Positions 7,945-16,138 of a DNA stretch of 64,000 nucleotides are shown here, piece after piece. This stretch comes from an uncultured Clostridia bacterium. Its GTDB lineage: Bacteria; Bacillota; Clostridia; Oscillospirales; Oscillospiraceae. Location: positions 62,001-126,000 of the forward strand of contig CALADI010000012.1 in NCBI GenBank assembly GCA_937890525.1, written 5' to 3'. The notes under the pieces are model-generated. The model was not told the origin of the DNA and ran no database searches. It saw only the letters and a program-made list of their open reading frames with translations. Position numbers and translations under genes: made by a program. Each line of letters begins with the position of its first letter. Position 1 is the stretch's first letter.

Positions 7945-8637
7945 TTATTCGTGGCGGGGATCGATATACTTGGCAGCGCCGGCGAAACGACCGTAGCAGC
8001 CCTTAGCCTTCTCCAGTGCGGTGTTGGCATCGTCACCCTTCTTGATGAAGTCCATCATCTTGCCCAGATTGATGAACTCGTAGCCGATGATCAGGTTGTC
8101 TTCATCCAGAGCGCAGCGGGTAACATAGCCCTCTGCCATTTCCAGATAACGGGGACCCTTGGCCTTGGTGGCGAACATGGTGCCCACCTGGCTGCGCAGA
8201 CCCTTGCCCAGATCCTCCAGAGAAGCGCCCACGGGCAGACCGTCCTCGGAGAAGGCGGACTGGCTGCGGCCGTAAACGATCTGCAGGAACAGCTCACGCA
8301 TGGCGGTATTGATGGCGTCACACACCAGGTCGGTGTTCAGCGCCTCGAGAATGGTCTTGCCGATCAGGATCTCGGAAGCCATTGCGGCGGAGTGGGTCAT
8401 ACCGGAGCAGCCCAGAGTCTCAACCAGAGCCTCTTCGATGATGCCCTCCTTGATGTTCAGGGTCAGCTTACATGCACCCTGCTGAGGAGCGCACCAGCCC
8501 ACACCGTGGGTGAAGCCGCTGATGTCCTGGATCTGCTTTGCCTGAACCCACTTGCCCTCTTCGGGGATGGGTGCAGGGCCGTGGTAAGCGCCCTTACCCA
8601 CGGAGCACATGTTTTGTACTTCTGCACTGTAAATCAT
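7945..8637 (-). CDS. NifU-like iron-sulfur scaffold protein (GGGtGRT partner)
   Basis: A 230-residue protein resembling the NifU N-terminal/IscU scaffold fold, with conserved cysteines in VGWCAPQQGACKL, ETLGCSGMTHSAAMASE, DLVCDAI and TRCAL. IscU-type scaffolds assemble Fe-S clusters on three cysteines. The form here is longer than ordinary IscU and occurs with GGGtGRT proteins, so its cluster or client may differ. I chose ATG 8637 (MIYSAEVQNMCSVG) because AAAGGAA lies upstream; the frame stays open upstream into the promoter. It is the first gene of a two-gene operon. Confidence 0.8.
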   Translation of the reverse strand: MIYSAEVQNMCSVGKGAYHGPAPIPEEGKWVQAKQIQDISGFTHGVGWCAPQQGACKLTLNIKEGIIEEALVETLGCSGMTHSAAMASEILIGKTILEALNTDLVCDAINTAMRELFLQIVYGRSQSAFSEDGLPVGASLEDLGKGLRSQVGTMFATKAKGPRYLEMAEGYVTRCALDEDNLIIGYEFINLGKMMDFIKKGDDANTALEKAKGCYGRFAGAAKYIDPRHE

Positions 8638-8724
8638 GGCAAAAATTCCTTTCTTTTCTAAAAGCCGGGGGGATCCCCGACTTTGGATGGATTTGCTTTT
8701 GAGAAAAAGACATTCTCCATGAAC

Positions 8725-8754
8725 ATTATACAATAATATCCATGGAATTGTCAA
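8725..8754 (-). promoter_or_regulatory. Consensus promoter of the NifU-like/GGGtGRT operon
   Basis: TTGACA (8749-8754) and TATAAT (8725-8730), 18 bp apart on the minus strand: both hexamers are perfect consensus. Strong constitutive transcription is likely. Confidence 0.8.
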
Positions 8755-8790
8755 TCAATATCCGGCACAAAATATGCCCAGACGAGAAGA

Positions 8791-9441
8791 TCAGCGCTGG
8801 ATCCCGGCTGCGAAGGCGTGCTTATCCTCTGCTTTGAAAAACGCCGACCCGGAGACCAGCACATCGGCGCCGGCATTCTTGCACACGGGGGCGGTGTCCA
8901 GATCCACGCCGCCGTCTACCTGAAGCAGGCATCCGGGGTTGACGGACTCCAGCTTTTCCCGCAGCCAGACCAGCTTGGGCATCATATCCGCCATGAACCG
9001 CTGACCGCCGAAGCCCGGCTCTACGGTCATCACAAGGATCATATCGCATTCATCGAGGAAGGGAGCCAGTGCCTCCGCCGGGGTGCCGGGCTTGATGGAA
9101 AGTCCCGCCTTGACGCCCTTGCTGCGGATCAGGCGCAGCGTCTCGTGGATCTGCTCCGGGGTGTCGGCTTCCAGATGGACGGTGAGGTAGTCGGCGCCGG
9201 CATCGCAGAACTGGGACACATAGCGGATGGGGCGGTCGATCATCAGGTGTACATCCAGCACCAGATCCGTGACACGGCGCAGGGCGGCAACTACGGGGAT
9301 GCCGATGGTGATGTTGGGGACGAAATGACCGTCCATCACATCCACATGGACCCAAGGCGCACCGGCGGCTTTGCACACGCCGATCTCATGCTCCAGATTG
9401 ACAAAATCGGCTGCCAAAATCGAGGGGGATATGATTGCCAT
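8791..9441 (-). CDS. rpe: Ribulose-phosphate 3-epimerase
   Basis: A full-length 216-residue TIM-barrel epimerase that interconverts ribulose 5-phosphate and xylulose 5-phosphate in the pentose phosphate pathway. Signatures: SPSILAADF at the N-terminus, HVDVMDGHFVPNITIG with the catalytic Asp and metal-binding His, DVHLMI, MTVEPGFGGQ and VDGGVD. It stands alone between the NifU-like operon and the divergent DUF1540 gene. Confidence 0.96.
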   Translation of the reverse strand: MAIISPSILAADFVNLEHEIGVCKAAGAPWVHVDVMDGHFVPNITIGIPVVAALRRVTDLVLDVHLMIDRPIRYVSQFCDAGADYLTVHLEADTPEQIHETLRLIRSKGVKAGLSIKPGTPAEALAPFLDECDMILVMTVEPGFGGQRFMADMMPKLVWLREKLESVNPGCLLQVDGGVDLDTAPVCKNAGADVLVSGSAFFKAEDKHAFAAGIQR

Positions 9442-9577
9442 GGAAAGATTCCTCCGTTCGCATGAAATATTCTCTTAAAATATGATATCACATCAAAGAA
9501 CTGTTTGCAACGGAGGAATGGATCGGCACATAGTGGTGCATACTATAGCCGAACCCAAATCAAAGGAGGATCTTATC

Positions 9578-9736
9578 ATGAATGTGAACAAGTGTATCGA
9601 ATGTACCGTACAGCAGTGCGCCAACCATGCCGCCAGCGGCAACTACTGCTCTCTGGACCGGATCATGGTGGGCACCCACGAGTGCAATCCCACCAAGGAG
9701 CAGTGCACCGACTGCATGAGTTTCCGCAAAAAGTGA
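9578..9736 (+). CDS. Small cysteine-rich protein, DUF1540
   Basis: A 52-residue protein with a Cys pattern typical of DUF1540 (CIECTVQQCANH, YCSLDRIMVGTHEC, QCTDCMSF). The cysteines suggest metal binding; no function is established. ATG 9578 has a very strong ribosome site, AAAGGAGG at 9562-9569. A GGCCGC/GCGGCC hairpin follows near 9742-9766 but lacks a T-run. Confidence 0.82.
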   Translation: MNVNKCIECTVQQCANHAASGNYCSLDRIMVGTHECNPTKEQCTDCMSFRKK

Positions 9737-9779
9737 CCCGGCGGCCGCGGCAAAAGGGCTGCGGCCTACATACAGGGGC

Positions 9780-9808
9780 TTGACGAACGATCCGGCAGGT
9801 CGTATGAT
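9780..9808 (+). promoter_or_regulatory. Promoter for the HtrA-like protease gene
   Basis: TTGACG (9780-9785), 17 bp, TATGAT (9803-9808). The leader before the start codon would be about 120 nt. Confidence 0.6.
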
Positions 9809-9933
9809 GGAGAAGATCCCGCCCGGACATCGTTTTCTCAACGATTGTTTATATTTCGTTTTGGGTGGCGACATAGAATCTTCATATCTTCTGAATATGA
9901 TGGTGGAAAAGAAATTCCAAGGAGGAATGACCT

Positions 9934-11481
9934 ATGGATCCCAACGAATACCAGGACAATCAGCCCATTACCGACCCGGAGCAGACGCTTCATCCCACCG
10001 AGCAGCAGCCCGGTCCGGAGCAGCCCCAGAATACGGGCACCTATCACGGGACGGGGGCGGGACGCAAGGAATCCCCCTATGCCAATTCCCCCTATTATGC
10101 TTACGATCAGGCATACGGTGCTCAGGACCGGCAGACCAATACCGACGGCGCTGCTCAGCAGCAGAGCTATGCTCAGAGTGAGCAGCCCAAGAAGACCAAG
10201 AAAAAGATGAAGTCCCACACCAAGCATGTGATCGCGGCGGTTCTGGCTGCGGTGGTCGTGGTGGGCGGCTGCGGCGGCACGGTGCTGGCGGTGAATAACC
10301 ATTGGCAGAACCAGCAGGAGAAGCTGTACAACGACTTGACCGGCAAGATCGCCCAGCTTGAGCAGGAGCTGGAGCGGGTCGGCGGTGTCACCGGCAGCAA
10401 CAGCGTTTCTGGCTCCCCTGTGGCAGCGGAGGGCTCTATGACCCCCAGCCAGGTCTATGCTCAGAATGTGAACAGCGTTGTGGCCATCTCCAACCAGTCC
10501 ACCACCAATGTGTGGGGGCAGGTGACGGAGACGGCATCCTCCGGCAGCGGCTTCGTCCTTACTGAGGACGGCTATATCATCTCCAACTACCATGTGGTAG
10601 AGGGGGCAAATCAGCTTACCGTCATGACCTATCTGGGGGATGAGTACCCGGCAAAGCTGGTGGGCTACGACGCTATGAACGATGTATCCCTGCTGAAGGT
10701 GGATACCACCGGACTGACCCCGGTGAAGATCGGCAGTTCCGAGGATCTGATCGTGGGCGATCAGGTGGTGGCCATCGGCAACCCCTTGGGGGAACTGACC
10801 TCCTCGCTGACCGTGGGTTACATCAGCGCCAAGGACCGCACCATCAATACCGACGGCAACCTCATCAACATGATGCAGACGGATGCCGCCATCAACCCCG
10901 GCAACTCCGGCGGCCCTCTGTTTAACATGAAGGGCGAAGTGGTGGGCATCACCACCGCCAAGTTCTCCGGCTCTACCTCCTCCGGCGCATCCATCGAGGG
11001 CATTGGCTTCGCCATCCCCATCGACGATGTGATGAGCATGATCGAGGATCTGAAGGAGTTCGGCTATCTGAAGAATCAGGCATATCTGGGTGTGACGGTG
11101 CTGAATATGGATCCCAGAACAGCCAGTATGTACTCCCTGCCCAGCGGCTCCTTCGTCCAGAGCGTGGTGGAGGGCGGCTGTGCCCAGAAGGCCGGGCTTC
11201 AGGCGAAGGATATCATCATCGCCGTGGGTGACTATCAGGTGGACAGCAATGCGTCCCTGACCAGCGCCCTGCGGAAGTTCAAGGCGGGGGACACCACCAC
11301 CATCAAGGTGTTCCGTGCCGGGCAGGAAGTGGAGCTGACCATCACCTTTGATGAAAAGCCCCAAGTGACCGAGCCCCAGCAGGAGCAGACCGTGCAGACG
11401 GAGCCCCAGTCCAATGTCCCTCAGGGGCAGGATCCCTCCGCGGTCAATCCCTTTGACTTCTTCTTCGGAGGTCAGGGCTGA
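9934..11481 (+). CDS. HtrA/DegP-like membrane-anchored serine protease with PDZ domain
   Basis: A 515-residue S1C protease. Residues 1-95 are a Pro/Gln-rich cytoplasmic tail; about 98-120 is a single membrane segment; a short coiled stretch follows. The trypsin-like domain carries the catalytic triad: His220 (ISNYHVVEG), Asp250 (DAMNDVSLL) and Ser325 (NPGNSGGPL). A single PDZ domain covers about residues 385-470, and the tail is Gln/Pro-rich. Such proteins degrade or refold misfolded proteins outside the membrane. The start has AAGGAGGAATGACCT just upstream. In other bacteria htrA is often stress-controlled; no such operator is obvious here. Confidence 0.92.
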   Translation: MDPNEYQDNQPITDPEQTLHPTEQQPGPEQPQNTGTYHGTGAGRKESPYANSPYYAYDQAYGAQDRQTNTDGAAQQQSYAQSEQPKKTKKKMKSHTKHVIAAVLAAVVVVGGCGGTVLAVNNHWQNQQEKLYNDLTGKIAQLEQELERVGGVTGSNSVSGSPVAAEGSMTPSQVYAQNVNSVVAISNQSTTNVWGQVTETASSGSGFVLTEDGYIISNYHVVEGANQLTVMTYLGDEYPAKLVGYDAMNDVSLLKVDTTGLTPVKIGSSEDLIVGDQVVAIGNPLGELTSSLTVGYISAKDRTINTDGNLINMMQTDAAINPGNSGGPLFNMKGEVVGITTAKFSGSTSSGASIEGIGFAIPIDDVMSMIEDLKEFGYLKNQAYLGVTVLNMDPRTASMYSLPSGSFVQSVVEGGCAQKAGLQAKDIIIAVGDYQVDSNASLTSALRKFKAGDTTTIKVFRAGQEVELTITFDEKPQVTEPQQEQTVQTEPQSNVPQGQDPSAVNPFDFFFGGQG

Positions 11482-11523
11482 TCGGCAAGACCCGACGCAT
11501 TTTGCGGGTTTTATATCATAGAA

Positions 11524-11566
11524 CAGCCGCCGCTTTCCCATTGGGAAGGCGGCGGCTGTATTTTTG
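11524..11566. terminator. Intrinsic terminator between htrA and rubrerythrin genes
   Basis: Arms AGCCGCCGC-TTCCC and GGGAA-GCGGCGGCT with an ATTG loop, followed on the plus strand by TATTTTT. The two genes converge here. Confidence 0.82.
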
Positions 11567-11573
11567 TCTATAA

Positions 11574-12113
11574 TCAGTAATTCTGGGCGTGGATCTCAAA
11601 ATAGGACTGGGGATGGTTGCACACAGGGCATACCTCCGGCGCCTTGGTGCCCACCACGATGTGACCGCAGTTGCGGCATTCCCACACCTTGACCTCGCTC
11701 TTTTCAAAGACTTGAGCGGTCTGCACATTGTGTAGCAGGGCGCGGTAGCGCTCCTCGTGATGCTTTTCCACCTGCCCCACCAAGCGGAACTTGGCGGCCA
11801 GCTCCGGGAAACCCTCCATCTCGGCGGTCTTGGCGAAGCCCTCGTACATATCCGTCCACTCGTAGTTCTCTCCTTGGGCGGCGTTTTCCAGATTCTGGGC
11901 GGTGTCCCCAATGCCGGAAAGCTCCTTGAACCACAGCTTTGCGTGCTCCTTTTCGTTGTCCGCCGTCTTTTGGAACAGGGCGGCGATCTGCTCGTAGCCC
12001 TCTTTCTTGGCCACAGAAGCGAAGAAGGTATACTTGTTCCGGGCTTCGGACTCGCCGGAGAAGGCTGCCTTCAGATTCTGCTCGGTTTTGGTGCCTGCGT
12101 ATTTGCTGCTCAT
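11574..12113 (-). CDS. rbr: Rubrerythrin
   Basis: A 179-residue cytosolic non-haem iron protein that reduces hydrogen peroxide in anaerobes. The N-terminal di-iron four-helix domain shows [24 protein letters not shown] and EKHHEERY. The C-terminal rubredoxin domain has [10 protein letters not shown] and [12 protein letters not shown], the two CxxC knuckles binding one iron. It is the usual length with the usual domain order. It is a single gene with its own promoter (12164-12192). Confidence 0.96.
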   Translation of the reverse strand: MSSKYAGTKTEQNLKAAFSGESEARNKYTFFASVAKKEGYEQIAALFQKTADNEKEHAKLWFKELSGIGDTAQNLENAAQGENYEWTDMYEGFAKTAEMEGFPELAAKFRLVGQVEKHHEERYRALLHNVQTAQVFEKSEVKVWECRNCGHIVVGTKAPEVCPVCNHPQSYFEIHAQNY

Positions 12114-12163
12114 AGGTGTACCTCCGTAGAACGAATGAGATTTGGGGCGTGCCCCATACCATT

Positions 12164-12192
12164 ATGATACCCCGAAACGGAAGATCCGTCAA
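12164..12192 (-). promoter_or_regulatory. Promoter for the rubrerythrin gene
   Basis: TTGACG (12187-12192), 17 bp, TATCAT (12164-12169) on the minus strand. I saw no clear PerR-type operator by eye. Confidence 0.65.
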
Positions 12193-12216
12193 CGGAAGTT
12201 TCTGCCATGGATGGGG

Positions 12217-13080
12217 TCACTCGAAGGTCTCCTCGGCAAGGGCCGCCCGTCCCCGCCTGCCGGTGGGGGTAGCGCCGAACCGCTTGGCGTAAGCCCGGGT
12301 GAAGGAGGAGTAGCTTTGCCAGCCGCAGCGGAAGCAGGCTTCCGTGGCGGTGACCCCCTGATCGATCAGGCTTCTGGCGTACAGCAGCCGCCGGTGGGAG
12401 ATGTAGGCGTGGATGGAGTCCCCGGTCTCCCGGCGGAACAGGCGCATCATGTGGTATTTGCTCAGGTAGAACCGCTGAGCCAAGTCATCGATGGAAAGAT
12501 CCTCGGTGAGGTGGGCGTCCAGATACCGCAGGATCTGCATGATCCGGTCGCTGCTGGGCTGCAAGGGATCCAGAGCATGAGCCTGCCCCAGACGGATGTT
12601 CCTGCCGATCTCCACCAGCAGCCGCAGCAGCAGGGCGTTGCCGAGGATCCCTCTGCCGTAGCCGTCCCCGGAAAGTTCCTGCTCCAATTCGTCCGCCATG
12701 GTGAACAGCCGCCTGCGGGTGGCTTCGCTGAGCCGCAGCACATGTCCGCAGCTGCCGTCAAAGCAATCCCCCAGCGTGCAGTCTGCGGTGGAGACCCGCT
12801 GCAGAAAATCCGGGGAGATGTAGATGATGGTGCGCTCGTAGGCGACTCCCGGCTCAAACTCCGGGCGGTGGACGCATCGGCTGCCCAACAGCACCACATC
12901 CCCCGCCACCAGATTGTAGCGCTGCCCCTCTACATTGTACCCCCCGGCGCCGGAGCGCAGCAGCAGCAGCTTGCAGAATTCGTGGTAGTGAAAGTCAATC
13001 TTTGTCCCTTGGGCGTCCTGAAGGTGGAACAGGCGAAAATCCTCCAACAGATACCCCCGCTTCTCATAACCGTTGTCCAT
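12217..13080 (-). CDS. AraC family transcriptional regulator
   Basis: A 287-residue regulator with an N-terminal cupin-like sensor part (DFHYHEFCKLLLLRSGAG, LVAGDVVLLG). The C-terminal double helix-turn-helix domain reads LSIDDLAQRFYLSKYHMMRLFRRETG and ATEACFRCGWQSYSSFTRAYAKRFG. I chose ATG 13080 because AGGAGG lies 6 bp before it; the in-frame GTG at 13095 overlaps that site. It diverges from the phosphoglycerate mutase gene with separate promoters, so it may control that gene or only itself. The ligand is not known. Confidence 0.9.
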   Translation of the reverse strand: MDNGYEKRGYLLEDFRLFHLQDAQGTKIDFHYHEFCKLLLLRSGAGGYNVEGQRYNLVAGDVVLLGSRCVHRPEFEPGVAYERTIIYISPDFLQRVSTADCTLGDCFDGSCGHVLRLSEATRRRLFTMADELEQELSGDGYGRGILGNALLLRLLVEIGRNIRLGQAHALDPLQPSSDRIMQILRYLDAHLTEDLSIDDLAQRFYLSKYHMMRLFRRETGDSIHAYISHRRLLYARSLIDQGVTATEACFRCGWQSYSSFTRAYAKRFGATPTGRRGRAALAEETFE

Positions 13081-13111
13081 TTGCGGCCTCCTCACAGCAT
13101 GATTTGCAAGT

Positions 13112-13141
13112 ATTATAACACAATATATCCTATTATTGCAA
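13112..13141 (-). promoter_or_regulatory. Promoter for the AraC-type regulator
   Basis: TTGCAA (13136-13141), 18 bp, TATAAT (13112-13117) on the minus strand. Confidence 0.6.
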
Positions 13142-13175
13142 TAGGTGCGGATGAAAAGAAGGTGTGCGGGGGTGA

Positions 13176-13204
13176 TTGCCTTTTGTTCCGGCTTGTGATA
13201 TCAT
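13176..13204 (+). promoter_or_regulatory. Promoter for the phosphoglycerate mutase gene
   Basis: TTGCCT (13176-13181), 17 bp, TATCAT (13199-13204), about 33 bp before the start codon. Confidence 0.55.
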
Positions 13205-13237
13205 GCGTGGGTAGAAAGGGAACAGGGAGGGTGTGCC

Positions 13238-14434
13238 ATGAAATATGTGATCGTGCTGGGGGACGGCATGTCCGGGCTCCCGTTACAGGAACTGGGGGGA
13301 CGCACCACGCTGGAAGCGGCCCATACCCCGGTGATGGATGAACTGGCAGGCAAGGGCGAACTGGGACTGGTGCAGAATGTGCCGGAGGGCATGGAGCCGG
13401 GATCGGATGTTGCCAATCTTTCTGTGCTGGGCTGCGATCCCCGGCAATGTTACACCGGCAGAGCCCCTCTGGAAGCCCTGAGTCTGGGGCTGTCCATGGC
13501 GCCGGGGGAGTGGGCGCTGCGGTGCAATCTGGTGACGGTGTCCGAGGGAGCGCCCTTGGAACAGGCGGTGCTGCTGGATCACAGTGCAGGGGAGCTCTCC
13601 ACGGAGGAGTCCCATGTGCTGATCCGGGATCTGAGCCGGGAACTGCCTCAGCTGAGACTGTATGCCGGTACCGGTTACCGCCACATCTGCCTGTGGGATG
13701 AGGGGCAGCCCTCCCGGCTGTATCCGCCCCATGACCATGTGGGGCAGCAAATCGGCGGACTCCTGCCGGAGGAAGAGAAGCTGCGGCAGGCCATGGAGGT
13801 CAGCTATCAGATTTTGCAAGAGCATCCCGTGAACCGAAAACGGGCAGAGCGGGGGCTGCGGAAGGCCAACGCCCTGTGGTTCTGGGGCGCAGGGACGAAG
13901 CCGGAATTGGCCGACTTCTATCGGCGCACCGGAAAACGGGGGGTGATGATCTCTGCCGTGGATCTGCTCAAGGGCATCGCCAAGGGCATGGGCATGGAAG
14001 CGCCCAAGATCCCCGGCGCCGACGGCACCCTGCATACCAACTACGATGGGAAAGCACAGGCGGCGCTGAGGGCGCTGCTGGAGCAGGGGGCGGATCTTGC
14101 CTATGTCCATCTGGAAGCCCCGGACGAGATGAGCCATCAGGGCCGCGTGGCGGACAAGATCCGTGCCATCGAAGCGCTGGATGATCGGATCATCGGCCCC
14201 ATCCGGGCGGGACTGGAACAGGCGGGGCAGCCCCACCGGATCTTGATCCTTCCGGATCATGCCAATCCCGTGGCGCTGCGGCATCACACCTCGGATCCCG
14301 TGCCATACCTGCTGTATGACTCCACCCGGCAGCGCCGGGGCATCGGCAGATACAGCGAATCCGAAGCCCGTGATGCGGGGAATTTCCTGCCGCAGGGGTG
14401 GAAAATGATGGATCATCTGCTGGAACGGGAATAA
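13238..14434 (+). CDS. apgM: Cofactor-independent phosphoglycerate mutase, archaeal (ApgM) type
   Basis: A 398-residue alkaline-phosphatase-superfamily enzyme expected to interconvert 3- and 2-phosphoglycerate. It begins with the metal-binding VLGDGMSG; the GSDVANLS segment (residues 55-62) lies where the phosphorylated serine is expected. Later come YVHLEAPDEMSHQG and the C-terminal metal site ILPDHANPVALRHHTSDPVP. ApgM-type proteins in bacteria are sometimes annotated as phosphonopyruvate decarboxylase-related, but the domain layout fits a mutase. ATG 13238 has AGGGAGGGTGTGCC before it. Confidence 0.88.
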   Translation: MKYVIVLGDGMSGLPLQELGGRTTLEAAHTPVMDELAGKGELGLVQNVPEGMEPGSDVANLSVLGCDPRQCYTGRAPLEALSLGLSMAPGEWALRCNLVTVSEGAPLEQAVLLDHSAGELSTEESHVLIRDLSRELPQLRLYAGTGYRHICLWDEGQPSRLYPPHDHVGQQIGGLLPEEEKLRQAMEVSYQILQEHPVNRKRAERGLRKANALWFWGAGTKPELADFYRRTGKRGVMISAVDLLKGIAKGMGMEAPKIPGADGTLHTNYDGKAQAALRALLEQGADLAYVHLEAPDEMSHQGRVADKIRAIEALDDRIIGPIRAGLEQAGQPHRILILPDHANPVALRHHTSDPVPYLLYDSTRQRRGIGRYSESEARDAGNFLPQGWKMMDHLLERE

Positions 14435-14455
14435 AAAACCGCCCCGAAGGGCGGT
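14432..14455 (-). terminator. Terminator of the panT-like/coaX operon
   Basis: CCGCCC (14439-14444) and GGGCGG (14449-14454) with a CGAA loop. On the minus strand it is followed by T6. It also covers the stop codon of the convergent apgM gene. Confidence 0.7.
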
Positions 14456-14468
14456 TCGGGGCGGGAGA

Positions 14469-15239
14469 TCAATGCTCGGTATTGCGGTTGTAGATCAGCA
14501 TCAGACCCTTGAGCAGCAGGTCATCGTCCAAGATCATAGGGGTCTTGCACAGCGGGGCGATCAGAGAGGACAGTCCTCCCGTGGCCACCACGGTGCATTC
14601 CTGCCCCAGATCCGTCTGGATCCGATCCACGATGCCGTCGATCATGGCGGCGTTGCCGTACATGATGCCGCTTTTGATGCAGTCGACGGTGTTGGTGCCG
14701 ATGATCCGCTTGGGCAGGTCAAAGGAGATCCGGGGAAGCTGGGAGGTGCGGCTGACCAGCGCGTCGGTGGAGACCGACATGCCCGTGGTGATCAGACCGC
14801 CCAGATAGTTGCGGGTCTTGTCGATGACGGAGAAAGTGGTGGCGGTGCCCATGTCGATGACGATCAGGGGGCAGGGGTACTCGTGGATTCCCGCCACGGC
14901 ATCCACCACCAGATCGCTGCCCAGCTGGGCGGGATTGTCAATGCGGATGCTCAGCCCGGTCTTGATGCCGGGGCCCACCACAAGGGGCTTCACGCCGCAG
15001 TATTTCTCGATGGCACGGCGGAAGGTGTTGGTCACGGTGGGCACCACCGAGGACATGATGGCGCCGGTGATGTGATCCGGGGACAGCCCGTTCATATCCA
15101 GCGCAGTTTTTACGGTGATGGCGTACTCCAGATCCGTGGCGGTGAGCTTGGTGGACACCCGCTCCCGGAATAAGATCCGGTTGTTGTCGAAGCAGCCCAT
15201 CACAATGTTGGTATTGCCGATGTCGATGGCCAAGATCAT
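14469..15239 (-). CDS. coaX: Type III pantothenate kinase
   Basis: A 256-residue kinase of the ASKHA fold that phosphorylates pantothenate, the first committed step to coenzyme A. Signatures are the N-terminal phosphate loop LAIDIGNTNIVMGCFD, GPGIKTGLSIRIDNPAQLGSD in two adjoining pieces, DMGTATTFSVID and SVSTDALVSRTSQLPRI. ATG 15239 follows AAGGAGG. It lies 31 bp downstream of the ECF transporter gene, so uptake and phosphorylation of pantothenate look coupled in one operon, which diverges from coaBC. Confidence 0.95.
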   Translation of the reverse strand: MILAIDIGNTNIVMGCFDNNRILFRERVSTKLTATDLEYAITVKTALDMNGLSPDHITGAIMSSVVPTVTNTFRRAIEKYCGVKPLVVGPGIKTGLSIRIDNPAQLGSDLVVDAVAGIHEYPCPLIVIDMGTATTFSVIDKTRNYLGGLITTGMSVSTDALVSRTSQLPRISFDLPKRIIGTNTVDCIKSGIMYGNAAMIDGIVDRIQTDLGQECTVVATGGLSSLIAPLCKTPMILDDDLLLKGLMLIYNRNTEH

Positions 15240-15270
15240 GGCATGGACCTCCTTACAGACTTGCAAAAAG

Positions 15271-15912
15271 TTAATCGATGAGTTTCGCCTTGAGCATGGC
15301 AGATGCCACGGCGGATGCGATGAGCGCAGCAACGATGGCTTCCAGTGTGCCGTTGATGCAGATCACCGAGCCGATGACCCCCAGAACCGCCTCGAAGGCG
15401 ATGCTCTTGGCGGCGGCATAGGCGTGACCGAAGAACAGGTAGATCATGCCCATGACCAGAATGGTATTGGTCAGAGAGCCTGCAACGCCGGAGACCAGCA
15501 GGGCGTATTTACGCTGCTTGTCGGGCTGCTTGGAAACGCGCTGCATGGCGTGATAGACATAATACGGAACGATGCCGCAGGCGATCCGGGGCACGAAGCA
15601 CACCACCAGCGCCAGAGGACTGCCCCCCAGCCCATCGCCCACCTGAATGAAGGGGGAGAAGCAGAAGCTGGTCAGACCCGGCTGGGTGGTATTGTTGATG
15701 AGACTGGTCAGACCGAAGACGAATCCAAGAAATGCCCCTCGCTTCGGCCCCAGCAGAATGGAGCCCACGATGACAGGGATGTGGATGGTGGTGGCCTGAA
15801 TGGCGAGGATGGGGATCTTGATGTAGCCGATGTAGGGCACAAAGGCCAGCAGCAGGATCAGGGCGGTGAACAGCGCAAGCTGCACCAGAGACTTGGTTTT
15901 GTGTTGATTCAT
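15271..15912 (-). CDS. panT: ECF transporter S component, probably for pantothenate
   Basis: A 213-residue membrane protein with about six hydrophobic segments and features typical of ECF S components: an N-terminal ALFTALILLLAFVP stretch, IHIPVIVGSILLGPKRGAFLGFVFG and alternating loops. S components bind a vitamin and use a shared EcfAAT module, which is not in this window. The specificity is inferred from its position directly upstream of coaX. The start has AGGAGG at 15922-15927 on the minus strand. A biotin or other vitamin substrate cannot be excluded. Confidence 0.8.
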   Translation of the reverse strand: MNQHKTKSLVQLALFTALILLLAFVPYIGYIKIPILAIQATTIHIPVIVGSILLGPKRGAFLGFVFGLTSLINNTTQPGLTSFCFSPFIQVGDGLGGSPLALVVCFVPRIACGIVPYYVYHAMQRVSKQPDKQRKYALLVSGVAGSLTNTILVMGMIYLFFGHAYAAAKSIAFEAVLGVIGSVICINGTLEAIVAALIASAVASAMLKAKLID

Positions 15913-16046
15913 GAGAGAAACCTCCTATGTTATTATTCCTCCGGGGAGGATACAATACATTTGGTTTCGTGACAGGGGACAGCGGATGCAGTCAGATTTC
16001 CCACGGGGAATACCTGCATATGCTTCCGTTCCGGCTGTCGGAAACC
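15913..16046 (-). promoter_or_regulatory. Leader of the panT-like/coaX operon with a possible ribosome-site switch
   Basis: The predicted leader is about 130 nt. Close to the start codon TCCTCC can pair with an adjacent GGAGGA as a tight hairpin, or with the real ribosome site AGGAGG a few bases further on. This is a suggestive competing structure only; I recognise no known riboswitch. Confidence 0.3.
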
Positions 16047-16052
16047 GGGGGT

Positions 16053-16110
16053 ATTATAGCACAGCAGATGGGAAAATGCTATAGCATTCAGGAACGGATT
16101 GTGCTATAAT
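16053..16110. promoter_or_regulatory. Dyad-symmetric divergent promoter of the CoA genes
   Basis: The two strands mirror each other exactly around 16081/16082. Extended -10 elements TGTGCTATAAT occur at 16100-16110 (plus) and 16053-16063 (minus). The two -35 positions form one palindrome, ATGCTATAGCAT at 16076-16087, each half reading TAGCAT, with 17-bp spacers on both sides. It drives coaBC rightward and the panT-like/coaX operon leftward. Confidence 0.7.
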
Positions 16111-16138
16111 ATGGAAAAAATTAAGAGAGGTGCGATTT

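Noticed and set aside
7024..8661. A 545-codon plus-strand frame opposite the GGGtGRT/NifU-like operon
   Set aside because: It runs through two convincingly real minus-strand genes and has no ribosome site or recognisable sequence.
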